The notes under the pieces: model-generated
What the model saw: the letters and a program-made list of their open reading frames with translations, nothing else
The model's database searches: none
What the model was told of the DNA's origin: nothing
Origin: Zeugodacus cucurbitae
Lineage: Eukaryota > Arthropoda > Insecta > Diptera > Tephritidae
NCBI RefSeq assembly: GCF_028554725.1
Contig: NC_071667.1
Location: forward strand, 51,453,501-51,517,500
Length of the DNA: 64,000 bases
Direction: 5' to 3'
Shown here: positions 43,335 through 55,089 of the stretch, piece after piece
How positions within the stretch are numbered: the stretch's first letter is position 1
How the letters are laid out: the number at the start of each line of letters is the position of its first letter
Program-made: the position numbers and the translations under genes

Positions 43335-45006
43335 ATTAGAAGAGGAGGGAACACTTCTCCGACCTGCTGAATGGCAGTGAGAGTACAACACCAGGAGATG
43401 GCGAACCCGATCCCCCAATCGATGACGATGGAACAGATGTTCCATTACCCGACCATGAAGAAATTCGAATAGCAATTACCCGCTTGAAGAACAACAAAGC
43501 AGCGGGGGCCGATAGATTACCGGCAGAACTATTCAAATACGGCGGCGAAGAACTGATAAGGTGCATGCATCAGCTTCTTTGCAGAATATGGTCGGAAGAA
43601 AGCATGCCTGACGATTGGAATCTCAGTGTGCTCTGCCCAATCCATAAAAAGGGAGATCCCACAATCTGCGCCAATTACCGTGGGATCAGCCTCCTAAATA
43701 TCGCATACAAGGTTCTATCGAGCGTATTGTGTGAAAGACTAAAGCCCACCGTCAACAAACTGATTGGACCTTATCAGTGTGGCTTTAGACCTGGAAAATC
43801 GACAACTGACCAGATATTCACCATGCGCCAAATCATGGAAAAGACCCGAGAAAAGAGGATCGACACACACCACCTTTTTGTCGATTTTAAAGCTGCTTTC
43901 GACAGCACGAAAAGGAGTTGCCTTTACGCCGCGATGTCTGAATTTGGTATACCCGGAAAACTAATACGGCTGTGTAAATTGACGTTGAGCAACACCAAAA
44001 GCTCCGTCATGATTGGGAAGGACCTCTCCGAGCCGTTCGATACCAAACGAGGTTTCAGACAAGGTGACTCACTATCGTGCGACTTCTTTAACCTGATGCT
44101 GGAAAAAATTATAAGAGCTGCAGAGCTAAACCGAGAAGGTACAATCTTCTACAAGAGTGTACAGCTCCTGGCGTACGCCGATGATATTGATATCATCGGA
44201 AGCAACAACCGCGCCGTTTGTTCTGCTTTTTCCCGCATGGATAAGGAGGCGAAGCGAATGGGTCTGGAGGTGAATGAGGACAAGACGAAATATCTCCTGT
44301 CATCAAACAAACAGTCGGCGCATTCGCGTCTTGGCTCCCACGTCACTGTTGACAGTCATAACTTCGAGGTCGTAGATAATTTCGTATACCTGGGAACCAG
44401 CATCAACAACACGAACAATGTCAGCCTCGAAATCCAGCGCAGAATAACTCTTGCCAACAGGTGCTACTTTGGACTGAGTAGGCAATTGAACAGTAAAGTC
44501 CTCTCTCGACGAACCAAAATCAAGCTCTACAAGTCACTTATCATTCCCGTCCTGCTTTACGGTGCAGAAGCTTGGAAGATGTCAACATCAGATGAGACGA
44601 CACTAGGAGTTTTCGAGAGGAAAATTTTGCGCAAGATTTATGGTCCTCAGAACATTGGCAACGGCGAATACCGCAGACGATGGAACGATGAGCTGTACGA
44701 GTTATACGACGACATTGACATAGTTCAGCGAATAAAAAGACAGCGGCTACGCTGGCTAGGTCATGTTGTCCGAATGGACGAAAACACTCCAGCCCTGAAA
44801 GTGTTCGATGCAGTACCCGCCGGAGGAAGCCGAGGAAGGGGAAGGCCTCCACTCCGTTGGAGGGACCAGGTGGAGAGCGACCTGGCTACACTTGGGATCT
44901 CCAACTGGCGCCGAACTGCAAAGGAGAGAGACAGGTGGCGCACTATCGTCGATTCGGCTATAACCGGCTAAACGGTTGCAACGCCAATCACATACATTAG
45001 AAGAGG
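43335..45006 (+). mobile_element. RTE-like LINE, best-preserved copy (copy 3), 5' truncated
   Basis: ATTAGAAGAGG at 43335-43345 and again at 44996-45006 is an 11-bp target-site duplication enclosing 43346-44995. The insert begins inside the coding region, between the missing endonuclease and the reverse transcriptase, and runs through the RT stop to a short 3' UTR. Unlike copies 1 and 2, the 3' end is CAATCACATAC without a GAA tail. No endonuclease domain is present, so it cannot retrotranspose alone. Confidence 0.9.
43346..44971 (+). CDS. Reverse transcriptase ORF of RTE-like LINE, 5' truncated
   Basis: An open frame of about 541 codons with no start of its own; it enters at the truncation point with REHFSDLLNG, an inter-domain linker typical of RTE ORFs. 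Counting from the Leu codon at about 43484, the fingers have AAGADRLPAELFKYGG and PIHKKGDP...ANYRGISLL (51-71), then QCGFRPGKSTTDQI (98-111). Motif A is LFVDFKAAFDS (Asp134), then FRQGDSLSCDFF (191-202), and motif C is AYADD (230-234). The C-terminal region has LLYGAEAW, RRRWNDELYELYDDIDIVQ, RLRWLGHVVRM and RGRPPLRWRDQVE. All RT catalytic Asp residues are intact. Role: target-primed reverse transcription of LINE RNA. Without the endonuclease and a promoter it is probably not expressed as a working protein. Chimeric use is speculative. Confidence 0.88.
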   Translation, partial: REHFSDLLNGSESTTPGDGEPDPPIDDDGTDVPLPDHEEIRIAITRLKNNKAAGADRLPAELFKYGGEELIRCMHQLLCRIWSEESMPDDWNLSVLCPIHKKGDPTICANYRGISLLNIAYKVLSSVLCERLKPTVNKLIGPYQCGFRPGKSTTDQIFTMRQIMEKTREKRIDTHHLFVDFKAAFDSTKRSCLYAAMSEFGIPGKLIRLCKLTLSNTKSSVMIGKDLSEPFDTKRGFRQGDSLSCDFFNLMLEKIIRAAELNREGTIFYKSVQLLAYADDIDIIGSNNRAVCSAFSRMDKEAKRMGLEVNEDKTKYLLSSNKQSAHSRLGSHVTVDSHNFEVVDNFVYLGTSINNTNNVSLEIQRRITLANRCYFGLSRQLNSKVLSRRTKIKLYKSLIIPVLLYGAEAWKMSTSDETTLGVFERKILRKIYGPQNIGNGEYRRRWNDELYELYDDIDIVQRIKRQRLRWLGHVVRMDENTPALKVFDAVPAGGSRGRGRPPLRWRDQVESDLATLGISNWRRTAKERDRWRTIVDSAITG

Positions 45007-46470
45007 CACTCCCGGATACATGCAATTCTCGACGAAAACAAGAGAATAACAGTATACAATGCGAGGGAAAATTGAATTGTATTTTTCAATATGAGTTCAT
45101 TCAAAAACCACGCTTCTGAGACTCCTACTGTTATTTTTGAAGTGATCCATTCGAAGTTTTCAGTTGTTTTATAGCTAATCCACTTCGTATGATTTTCCAA
45201 ATTTTTTGTGGTTATCTAACTATAGATACCGACTGAAAGTACATTCGATTCAAATAGTAACTGTATTATCAAACTACCCTCGTAAACTTCTTACATTAAC
45301 TTTGATCAATAAATGCTACAATTAGGAACATTCTCTAACTACAAATGTTTCTATTATGATAAATATTACAGAGATTAATTCCATTTTCTGCTATGACCAT
45401 TGTGTCACACACTTATTTAGAATTGACACATGATATTCAGAAGTGCTGGCAAACCACAAATAGAGACGATTTTAGGTCACACATTTTCATCTTAATCGAA
45501 AGGCACGTGCTTTTGCACAACAACCACTGTTAGTATTTGCCACACACTCGAAGTTGTTACTATGTGTATACTTATAAGCACTTATGCTTGCAAACAAATA
45601 AATCAAATGACACTTTGGCAAAATGTCATAGCGACAAAGAATGTGAAATAAAAAGTATATTTGTACATGCCTGCAAATCTATCTATAAATACATGTGAAG
45701 GAATGTAATACATAAATAGACACGTGTCGGAAGCATTACGCCTATAAAAAGACGAATGCTTACCAAAAATACATTTCTCTACGAAAATAGTAATGAAGGA
45801 GTGTATAAATAGATACATGGCTACGAAATAAGTTAGGAGAGGAGGTAATAGGTAGTTATATATGGCGAAGGCTGAGAGTGTATGAAATGAAAAGTTTCAA
45901 TACTTCTAGTAAATGTCAATAGACGGTGAAAAATTTCGGTAATTTCTAGTCTAGTTTTGTGTCACCCCATATACGATCTAAAAGAGGCTTATCGTTCAGC
46001 ATTATGATAATATAATGTCAGAAATAAAGCGTGAGAGGATGTAATGCGCTGATATTTGATCAATGATATGGTGATTACAAAAATATAGAAAAGGAGATGA
46101 CGAAAGCTACATACCGCTACTTTTTTGAAGTTCGTTTGACAACAAAAATATAATAGGTCATGACCTTAAGAACGAAATAAGAGGAATGCCTTTTTTGGGG
46201 TAATTGAATCCCTCACTAAGCGAACAAATGATCCATCTTCTGAGCGAGAAAGAACATTAGATGGCCACTACCAGATTACGAGAAGGAAAAAATCATGGAG
46301 GCGGTTCTTGGATACCACTCATCGATACTTTTGAGAAAAAAATTAGTTCAGTGCTACATTTTTAATTTATGATTTTTTAAAGTAAATTGCAAAGTCGAAT
46401 GAATTTAAATTGAATAAAAAATATATTGCTTAAACTTAAAATTATTTCCAAATTGCGCAATTTCGTGCCA
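45007..46470. other. AT-rich noncoding DNA
   Basis: No gene or element end is seen. The frames at 44997-45200 and 45603-45818 (minus) lack motifs. Confidence 0.45.
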
Positions 46471-47400
46471 CTACGTTCAAGCTAAAAAATAAATTTTTTA
46501 GTGGCATGACAAACATAACAATATCTCACTGCCCCTCGTCTTTCAACATAAATAATAAATGCTACAGCGATGACGAAGCCACTGAGAAGCAAAACAGCCG
46601 CAAGACAAAACAGCCAAAGTATGCATGAAGAAAGCTTTTTTGCTTTCTTCACTGAGTCCACAAGCACAACGTACATTTGATGCTCGTGGCACATTGGCAG
46701 ACGTTGACCCTAATTTGTCATGCTCAAAACTTAAATAGAGGTTGACAACTACCGAGCCGATGGAGACAGCGCAGAAAGCCATGGAAATGGTAGTGGGTTA
46801 AGAGTGCTTGCAGCGGTATTTTCGAGGAACTGACAGGCTCAATGATGAATACATGTATAAACATTTACATGTGTGTTGTCATGTTATGTGTGTAAGTGGG
46901 AAGCTTTCTTTGGCAGCGGCATTTCAAAATAAAGAAACGGCTCATCAATGACTAGAAAAAGGCACGATGTTGGCTTTCACTTACCGGCAGCTACAAAGAG
47001 CAACACAAAAGGGACAGTGCACAAAAACAATGGAGAGAATCGTGTCACACACATAACGGTGACGTATTGAGGACGAAAATGTAAACACGACGCACAGACA
47101 TTGCGGTGTGCACACAAAGAGGCGTTGCGCACATGCAGAAGCTGAAGCGTTGACTTGCCACTCGAGGCAATGAGTAGAGCGAAGTGAAGACGCCGATAAG
47201 AGGAGAGGAGCATTGCTGAGTGTAGTGGACAAACCGGACAAGTGCCATGTGAGACTAAGAAGAGCCTGCGGCCAGAATTTGCGGATGACCATAAGCAAAC
47301 TCGTTGGTGAAGAGCACTTTTGTAAGAGTGTGTGTTAATGTAGACTGGAGTGCTTTGAATTCTGTAGTATGTATGTGTATATGTAGTCATTTAGACTAAC
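46471..47400. other. GC-richer unassigned stretch
   Basis: Overlapping minus frames (46482-46694, 46543-46782, 46977-47390, 46981-47298) lie in locally GC-richer DNA. Some contain hydrophobic runs (for example LWLFCLAAVLLLSGFVIAVA at about 46560-46620, which would suit one membrane helix). There are several in-register alternatives and no known domain, so I do not call a gene. It could be host exon or regulatory DNA. Confidence 0.35.
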
Positions 47401-50400
47401 TGCCCACTCAGACATATACATATATACTGTCTATAAAATGTCATATAAATATATATTTATTGTTAAGAAGGAAAATCGTTGTATAAAAGTTCAGTTCTTT
47501 ACTTCAGTTCAACATATATTTCTTTATTTTCTCCCCCTTTCTTGATTCTATTTTACCTTGCTTCTGAACAGTCATTAACCTAAGCAAACAGTCTGTTTAA
47601 CATTTTATTTCGTTTACTTTCCCCCTTTCCCCCTTTCTTACATTATCTTATTTCCCGTTTATATAAAAGTAATGTTTAAACTCTTTAGGCGTGTTGAGTT
47701 TATTATCGGGTCTATATAAACGATTTTATACTTTGATACATTTTACCTCAGCTCAGTTTTTAATAAAGTCAACAAAGTATAACCTCGTGACCTTTAAAAG
47801 CGGGTCTGAAGCCTATAGAACCACGTTTAATGTTTACCAAAATGATCACATGTAGACCCCTAAACTAGTGAAATAATTTGAAATCTAAAAAAAAAACAGA
47901 AATCCAGAATCATATTTAAATCCTTTATCATGAGAATCTTAATATTCTTGAAAGTTTATTTCAAAAAAAATGTTATATTTTGCCTGATAGGATTCCTTAA
48001 ATCATAAATAGCATTTTGCTGCATTAGTTTGGGTATTCTAGATTTTCTTGTATAAGAGCACTGCGTTCTGGAACGTGGGTTTATCATCTCATCGTTTTTT
48101 CGATTATGACTTGCATTACTTGGTAAAAGCTACTCAGTAAAAGTTTAATGAATTCAATCACAGGACAAACTCGTGTGCATTGAAAGACTTGGATTGTTAT
48201 CCGCATTGTTATAACATTTCGTAGAACTAATAATCCAAAGACGCTGTAAAGACATCGATTGACAAGATTGCTCGAGCGAGTCTCGATGCTAGTAGTGGTG
48301 TCCCAAGGGTAGTATTTTTTTTCTATCAAAATGATTGCTCACTACGGCAACACCCGTATATAGTGCCTCGAAATCACCCGAAACCATTAAAAAGGTCTGA
48401 CAATACGTAAGGTAAATGAGTGAAATTCAGTACAATGAGATAATCTAACATATTTGGAACAATATGATAACAAAATAAATTAAAAGTAGTATACATTTAA
48501 TATCAAGTTTCAAATAGAAAAGTCTTCGTGATAAATAATGATATATCAAACCATAATATGAAGTGCTCCCTTTCGACAAATATAAGTACTACTCTTTTGT
48601 ATTAAAAAAACTCAAAATGTAATGCTTGGTTCCGTTCACATGTACCACCACCTTACTTCTTATTTATTTACTTACCTTTTTAAATTTGCTGTGATACCTT
48701 TCAATTGAATGCTATCTATTTTTGCACCAGTGTTTGTATGTTTACTGACCTTTTTTGTCCAAAGTGTTGTGTTGGTTTTTTGGCACCTTGTTTGAATAAA
48801 TATTTTACTTTAAATGTCGAGTGTTACGAGTGTACTTGTTTTGAATGTTGTCTGATAACTTTAGCACCTGTTGGTTGCGGGAAAGCTTTAAAATGTAAAT
48901 TTTCATACTTTTTGTTTGTCTCTGTACTAAATTTATTTTATGAGGGTTGACTGGGTTAAGAGTTAAACTTTAAATAATGAGATGTGGTGAGTGTGTGGTT
49001 AGTAAACCAAAAATGATGGGATGTGGGCACTTATTAAAAATGACTTTTGCTGATGTTTCACTAACATGCATGAACTACTTGGGGTGTTACCTGAATGACC
49101 TTAAATAAAATTTTTCTGAAAATTTGTAATAAAATGTATATTAATTATTTGAAAATCGGTGAAACCAGATTATAATACCGCTTATGAGGACCTAAGTACT
49201 TATAGCTGACTTTTTACCCAAAAATTCTGTCAAATATTAATAAAATTCAGTGGGCGTCTGTTTCTGATAATAAAATGATTAGATGCTAAATTTTTTTCAG
49301 ATTTTCTCCGAACCCTCATTTACCAAATAAAATGATTTTTGAGCTTTTATAGTAATGTAAGGTTTATTAAAAAAAAAACAATATTTAAACTTAAAAACCG
49401 TTTACTCTCATAGCCGTTAAATTTCTATAAACTCTCTTCTAACCACTTAATATCATCAGCTCCCGTGCAACGCTTTTCAGTTTCATTTAAAAAAATTTCG
49501 TTATTGCCTGCGAACACAACCGACTGAATTCCACTTACCTTGCGCTGCAATCTTCCATTTTGCGATGCAATCTTGTCAAATTTATGTGCGCATAATTTAT
49601 TTAGTCAAAGCAATTCGGTTGAGGCAAGGAGAAGTGTGCAGACCAGCAGTTTCTCCGCAAAACCTAATCAGTTTAGATGGTGTGTGGGTGCATTTGCATA
49701 TATCTTTGTAGACTTGCAAGTATTAGAGAATATTTACATACATGCAGCAATCCACTTGGTCGCAGAATGGATACAGTTATTGTAAAAGGTTAACCCGAAG
49801 AAAGCTACATACTCTTTCAATCAACTTATGGCTACGATAAAAATTAAAAAATTAAATTCGTGTATAAGTGGAAAGTATTCGGTTAAAATAAATTCGTATA
49901 TAAATACTTTTATCAAATACTACATCTAAAAGTAATTCTTTATTTAAAAAATCGCGGTGAAATTTTAACTAGTGTCAAAGTAATCACTTTCGATGTAGTT
50001 CAAATTTCTATTAATCATGAAACAATAAAGTATTTTTTTATAATATCCTTCAAACCAAGTTTTCTTTCTCAACTAGTGACAAACTAGTCACATTTGGACC
50101 ATTTTTCACCAAAAATTCTTCTCCACCGTGCAGGATATTTGCATATATAAATTTATGTATGCACCGTTCTATGTGCAACCGGATATGAACATATGCCATG
50201 AAGCGTTAAGACAAAGCAACTCGTCTTATATGCGCTTGGCAAGTGGAAAATCAAATCGCATCAGCTGTGCGTCCACACTAGTCGGCAATTTATTTAAATA
50301 TTGATTGAATTTCATAAAAGCAATGATTTGAAGTGCATAAATAACAAAGCTACTCGTTAAAGCAACAGCAACAAAAACTGCACTGCGCTCAAGTTCAAGG

Positions 50401-51689
50401 CTGGCAAGCGAGGTAATTGCATATTGGTATTAGAATAGCGAATGATTTGTTTAAATAAAAGTGGGTAATTTCAATAAAAGAGAATTGAAAATAGGCCTAC
50501 AAATAGCAAGTTTAATGCTGTGCATAGCGCGCCATTAGTGGCAGGCAATAAAAGCGTAAGCGTGCGTATAAAATGTAATTGAAAGCTTTATTAATTGTTT
50601 AAGGCAGCTAATGTGAATAAATACTTTTTTATGTGCCGACCATAATTATGCGTTAATGAGTTTCATTACGAAGGTGTTCGCACACACACCCACACACAAA
50701 CACATGTAAGCCTCAAAATGCTTGAACTGGATTTATGGTCAAAAATTATGACCATTTCACCTGCGTCTGTGCTCCTAAAATACTGGCTGACCCATAATGG
50801 TCTGCGCGCACTCATTAAACTTAATGCCAATTATCTGTTAGACAACATAAACAAACATGTAAACGCTCATAACGGTACTAATAGGTGAAAAATATACTCG
50901 CCTCGAAGCCACTAAATTTACAAAATTTACTGTTTCGCTGTACTTTTTGCTTTTGTTGTAAGCTTTTTTGCGAAAAATTATTATTTTATTGGCCATAAAC
51001 ATAAAAAATAATTACAAAAATGCATCACTGCCTCAATATATAAACATCTTGTTCTCCACATGGAAGCATAAATAGAACGGTACATACAGATATACATAAA
51101 TGGATGTATGTTTGCATAGAATTAGGCATCTTGGTCTAATGGCTTTGCGGGAAATTAGCAAAATGCCTTATGATCCCTTCAGAGTTGCAGCAGAATGTTA
51201 TGAATATTTAATGGTATTCATGATGATCGTCTTTGGGGATTTACTTCATACTTGCCAATTCTGAATTTCTGTTTGACAGGTCAGTGTAAATTTTGTGAGG
51301 CATGAATTTTAGGCGCATTGTGCATATTTTAGTGTAGGCTGTAGACCCACATGTTTATGGAATTGTCGATACTTTAATAAAAGCTGTCGAAGTATATTAA
51401 ACAATTTTCAAGGACAGTGAAGTAAAGCTGAGTTCTCAATTATCGTTTGTCACGGACAAGATTGTTGATTACATATTTGAAGAATTTCATATTTAGGAGG
51501 CGGTCAAAACCTCCAGAGTAGGGTTGATATCAAGTTATTCAAGTTATTCCAACATTATCCGTTGCTCCGTATGCAACTCTTATAGCTTTGGCCACAGCCC
51601 CACGAAACCTTCTCCCGCCATCTATGCGTACATTCCCGTGGGGATGCTTTTATCGGGAGGTCTCCATCATATTAAGTACATGTTACCAT
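47401..51689. other. Noncoding DNA
   Basis: Mostly AT-rich with homopolymer tracts (for example near 47887-47897 and 49371-49380). Somewhat less AT-rich at 50150-50900, with a short CA run near 50682. The frames at 48705-48950 and 49540-49785 have no motif. I see nothing that can be named. Confidence 0.45.
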
Positions 51690-52170
51690 ATTTTTAGAGT
51701 GTCGTTCAAGCAGACCTAGTTGCCCTAAAAGTAGCAGTATATGTACTGCTCCAAAGGGTAGAACGGCAATACTGGTCATTAGTTCGATGCCAATATGCTC
51801 AAAGCAATTCTGTGCTATTTATCAATAGCTTCAATCAACTTCATTATCACATTTGTTTGTGTGCTAGGGAACAATTTGATTGTTTTACATACGGACTCCG
51901 CCTGATATCGGTAAAGGTAGATTAACAATTACAAGCATGCTACTACGGAAGTTATCTGATTCAAAGTTGGCCATAAGAGGTCCTTCGAGCTACCTTGTTT
52001 TAGTAATATTCTTCTTGCCGCTTTCAGCGCACTTTCAGCATTCCTTAGGTGAACCAAGCGAATTCTTAGGGGACTAAAGCAAATTGAAGCAAATTTTTGA
52101 TATGCAGGAGCCTATCTATTTCCCGGAGATTTTTTGGCATCACAAGGAACCAACTTTTACAGATGTCCAA
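51690..52170 (+). pseudogene. Very degenerate LINE relic with RNase H-like text
   Basis: In shifting frames the text reads like RVFQAELVALKVAVYVLL, matching the VFQAE..AI..A segment of LINE RNase H domains (the Glu is the second acidic residue). About 300 bp later come short RNase H/C-terminal-like remnants, and near 52120-52145 FFGITR-like text. Multiple stops and frameshifts are present. A jockey/I/LOA-type origin is likely but not provable by eye. Confidence 0.35.
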
Positions 52171-52479
52171 GTCGAAAAGTTCGGTAAATTGACTACAAGT
52201 CATATTTATCTTTGTCAAAATTTAATATACTGACCAATTTCACTACGGTATTGAGGATAGTAATTGGTTTCATTAGAGCACGGAATTGCCTCCTCTCCGA
52301 GCATCGTAACCCATTTAGTCTAGGCTCCTCATTCAATAAAAGGTCGAGTTAAACTGAATGAGATTGATCAGTGAGTCCGTGAGAGGAGGCTTTGTGAGCG
52401 ACTATTTATTTATTTTTTGTTAATCTTTAAATGAGAAGAGAGTATTCTGCAAAATCTAGTCTTATTCGGACATATACAT
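52171..52479. other. Noncoding DNA
   Basis: No gene. It may include the tail of the LINE relic before it (CGGAATTGCCTCCTCTCCG near 52282). Confidence 0.35.
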
Positions 52480-52967
52480 TTTTATATATTATAAAGATAT
52501 ATATACCAAAGTGATCAGGGTGTCAAGTAAAGTTGAAATCCGGATGTTTGTCTGTCCACCCGCGAAAGCTGTAACTTGAGTATCTTAATGAAACTTGGCA
52601 CATGTGTATCTTGGCACCATAACAAGGTTAAGTTCCTAGGGGGGCGAAACCGGACCACTGCCACGCCCATAAAATGGCGATAAAGAGCTATAGCCAAGCC
52701 ATAAATTAATATATGAACTTTGGTACAAAGGACCGTTCTAGGAAGAGGCATATTTGAATGTAATTGTTTGGGAAAGTGTGCGTGAACCCGCCCCTACTAA
52801 GTTTGTTTGTTTTGTACATATCTCGTAAACCACTAGAGCTATATTAACCAAACTCTCTACAATCGTTTCTTTTAGGTACTTCCTTATACAGTCCAAAAAT
52901 GGAGGAAAATTGGAAATCGAAATTTTAACCACGCCTACCTCCTATACAAAGGTTATGTTCAAAACTA

Positions 52968-53893
52968 AAGGGTGATTTTTTAAGAGCTTGATAACTTTTT
53001 TTAAAAAAAAAACGCATAAAAAATCTCATCGGTTCTTTATTTGAAACGTTAGATTGGTTCATGACATTTACTTTTTGAAGATAATTTCATTTAAATGTTG
53101 ACCGCGGCTGCGTCTTAGGTGGTCCATTCGGAAAGTCCAATTTTGGGCAACTTTTTCGAGCATTTCGGCCGGAATAGCCCGAATTTCTTCGGAAATGTTG
53201 TCTTCCAAAGTTGGAATAGTTGCTGGCTTATTTCTGTAGACTTTAGACTTGACGTAGCCCCACAAAAAATAGTCTAAAGGCGTTAAATCGCATGATCTTG
53301 GTGGCCAACTTACGGGTCCATTTCTTGAGATGAATTGTTCTCCGAAGTTTTCCCTCAAAATGGCCATAGAATCGCGAGCTGTGTGGCATGTAGCGCCATC
53401 TTGTTGAAACCACATGTCAACCAAGTTCAGTTCTTCCATTTTTGGCAACAAAAAGTTTGTTAGCATCGAACGATAGCGATCGCCATTCACCGTAACGTTG
53501 CGTCCAACAGCATCTTTGAAAAAATACGGTCCAATGATTCCACCAGCGTACAAACCACACCAAACAGTGCATTTTTCGGGATGCATGGGCAGTTCTTGAA
53601 CGGCTTCTGGTTGCTCTTCACCCCAAATGCGGCAATTTTGCTTATTTACGTAGCCATTCAACCAGAAATGAGCCTCATCGCTGAACAAAATTTGTCGATA
53701 AAAACATTTCGAACCGAACACTGATTTTGGTAATAAAATTCAATGATTTGCAAGCGTTGCTCGTTAGTAAGTCTATTCATGATGAAATGTCAAAGCATAC
53801 TGAGCATCTTTCTCTTTGACACCATGTCTGAAATCCCACGTGATCTGTCAAATACTAATGCATGAAAATCCTAACCTCAAAAAAATCACCCGT
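52968..53893 (-). mobile_element. DD41D mariner, internal deletion derivative 1 (926 bp)
   Basis: Same ends as the complete copy (AAGGGTGATTTTTT at 52968, AAAAAATCACCCGT to 53893) inside TA at 52966-52967 and 53894-53895. About 375-380 bp are missing between the codons for RNVF and those for FYRQILF, which removes most of the DNA-binding region and the linker. Both ends are intact, so it could be mobilised in trans by the transposase at 39542-40627. Very few substitutions separate it from the complete copy, so the insertion is recent. Confidence 0.92.
53068..53721 (-). pseudogene. Catalytic part of DD41D transposase, N-terminus deleted
   Basis: An open frame of about 210 transposase residues from FYRQILFSDEAHF through the stop, with all three catalytic Asp boxes. 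The original ATG and about 27 N-terminal codons also survive (ending in RNVF), but the deletion joins them out of frame, so the native start leads to an unrelated short tail. The only visible difference from the intact protein in this part is Thr for Ala in PATIPTLEDN. Confidence 0.88.
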
Positions 53894-54303
53894 TACTAAA
53901 ATGTTTAATTCAGTAAGAAAACCACCAGGAAACTTAAATTTCATTATAAAGATGGTACAGAAGAGATGCTACTCGACCAATTTCATTGAAATTCGGTTCA
54001 TAATATATTTTGGCTTCCCAATGATATGTTATGGAAACAATCTAAATCGGTTCACAACCCATGTACAAAAACTTTGAAGTCGATCTGAATCGTTTACTTT
54101 ACAATATATAAAGTAAGCAGTAGTGAACTTTGCACAAATTTTACATTTATAATGTGGCATGGCTATCCAAAATCAGACCTTAAGTATTCATGGTATTCAC
54201 ATATATTGAACAAATATATAAATAAGTATTCACCTATATTAAATAAATAAATTGCGAGAGTATAAAATGTTCGGTTACACTCGAACATGGCCTTCCTTAC
54301 TTG

Positions 54304-55089
54304 TTATAAATGATACATGTATACTAGTACGACTATTTGTAAAATTTCTCTTGAATTTATCAATTCTTAATTCCGTTCAGAACTTCGTTGCAATTCGAAA
54401 TATATATTTCTGTAATGTACTGTATTTACATTTAAAATTCGCAAGCTTATGGTGAATATGACAAAATATTAATGCCGCATTTCTGCTTTACATGCAATGT
54501 TTCATTTGCTTAGTATGTAAATATTGTGTATTATGCTATGTAAGCAAACTTCCTGTTAGTCCGTCCGCTCTTTTGCATTTCTGATCACATAAGCCTGTGT
54601 AAAGCCTGAACATCAACAAGCCGCTGCATTTGCATGCGGCATAAGCACAGGGACATTCAAGTATATATGTATGAATGTATAAGGATGAGTGTGTCTCTCA
54701 ACTGTTGCACACGGATGCGTTTGTATGTATTTATTTGTGAGAATATGTATATGTGTTTCGGCACACATGTGCCATTGCAAACGTGAATAAATTGCATGAA
54801 ATTTCAACAACCGGAAGCGGAAACGCGCTCATGCATATTAGCAGCACTGTCAACAACAGCAGCAGCACCAGCAAAAGCGGTAGCCAGACTCCGCGAGTAA
54901 AAGCAGAAATAGAAATTACAACTGTTGCCAACAGTAACCGCTCACGCAGTCGTAAAATATTTCAAAAAATAAACTTTTCACTGAAACATGTGTGTGTGCA
55001 AGTGATAGGGTGACTAAGTAGGTAAAGCAACATATGAGAGTGTTGCCAGATATGTTTAATTAAGGTATTAGAAATAACATACATCATAA
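54304..55089. other. Noncoding DNA
   Basis: No gene. A CAG/CAA-type triplet stretch near 54835-54880 gives Ser/Asn-rich frames on the plus strand (54753-55013). Nothing recognisable otherwise. Confidence 0.45.

Larger units (their letters stand above)
52480..54303 (-). repeat. GAGAGTATA repeat family, copy I, interrupted by a deleted mariner
   Basis: Reverse-oriented family copy in two parts: 52480-52965 (AAAGTGATCAGGGTGTCAAG, ATCCGGATGTTTGTCTGTCC, GGACCACTGCCACGCCCA, AGGAAGAGGCATATTTGAAT, CTCCTATACAAAGGTTATGT) and 53896-54303 (CTACTCGACCAATTTCATTG, ATCGGTTCACAACCC, ATTGCGAGAGTATAAAATGT, the palindrome GTTCGGTTACACTCGAAC, CCTTCCTTACTTGT). The join reads across the mariner TA exactly as in uninterrupted copies, so the mariner arrived later. 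Without it the copy is about 0.9 kb. Confidence 0.85.

Noticed and set aside
46543..47390. Host gene on the minus strand with a membrane helix
   Set aside because: Several overlapping frames compete and none has a recognisable domain or consistent splice sites. Left as an unassigned GC-richer stretch.
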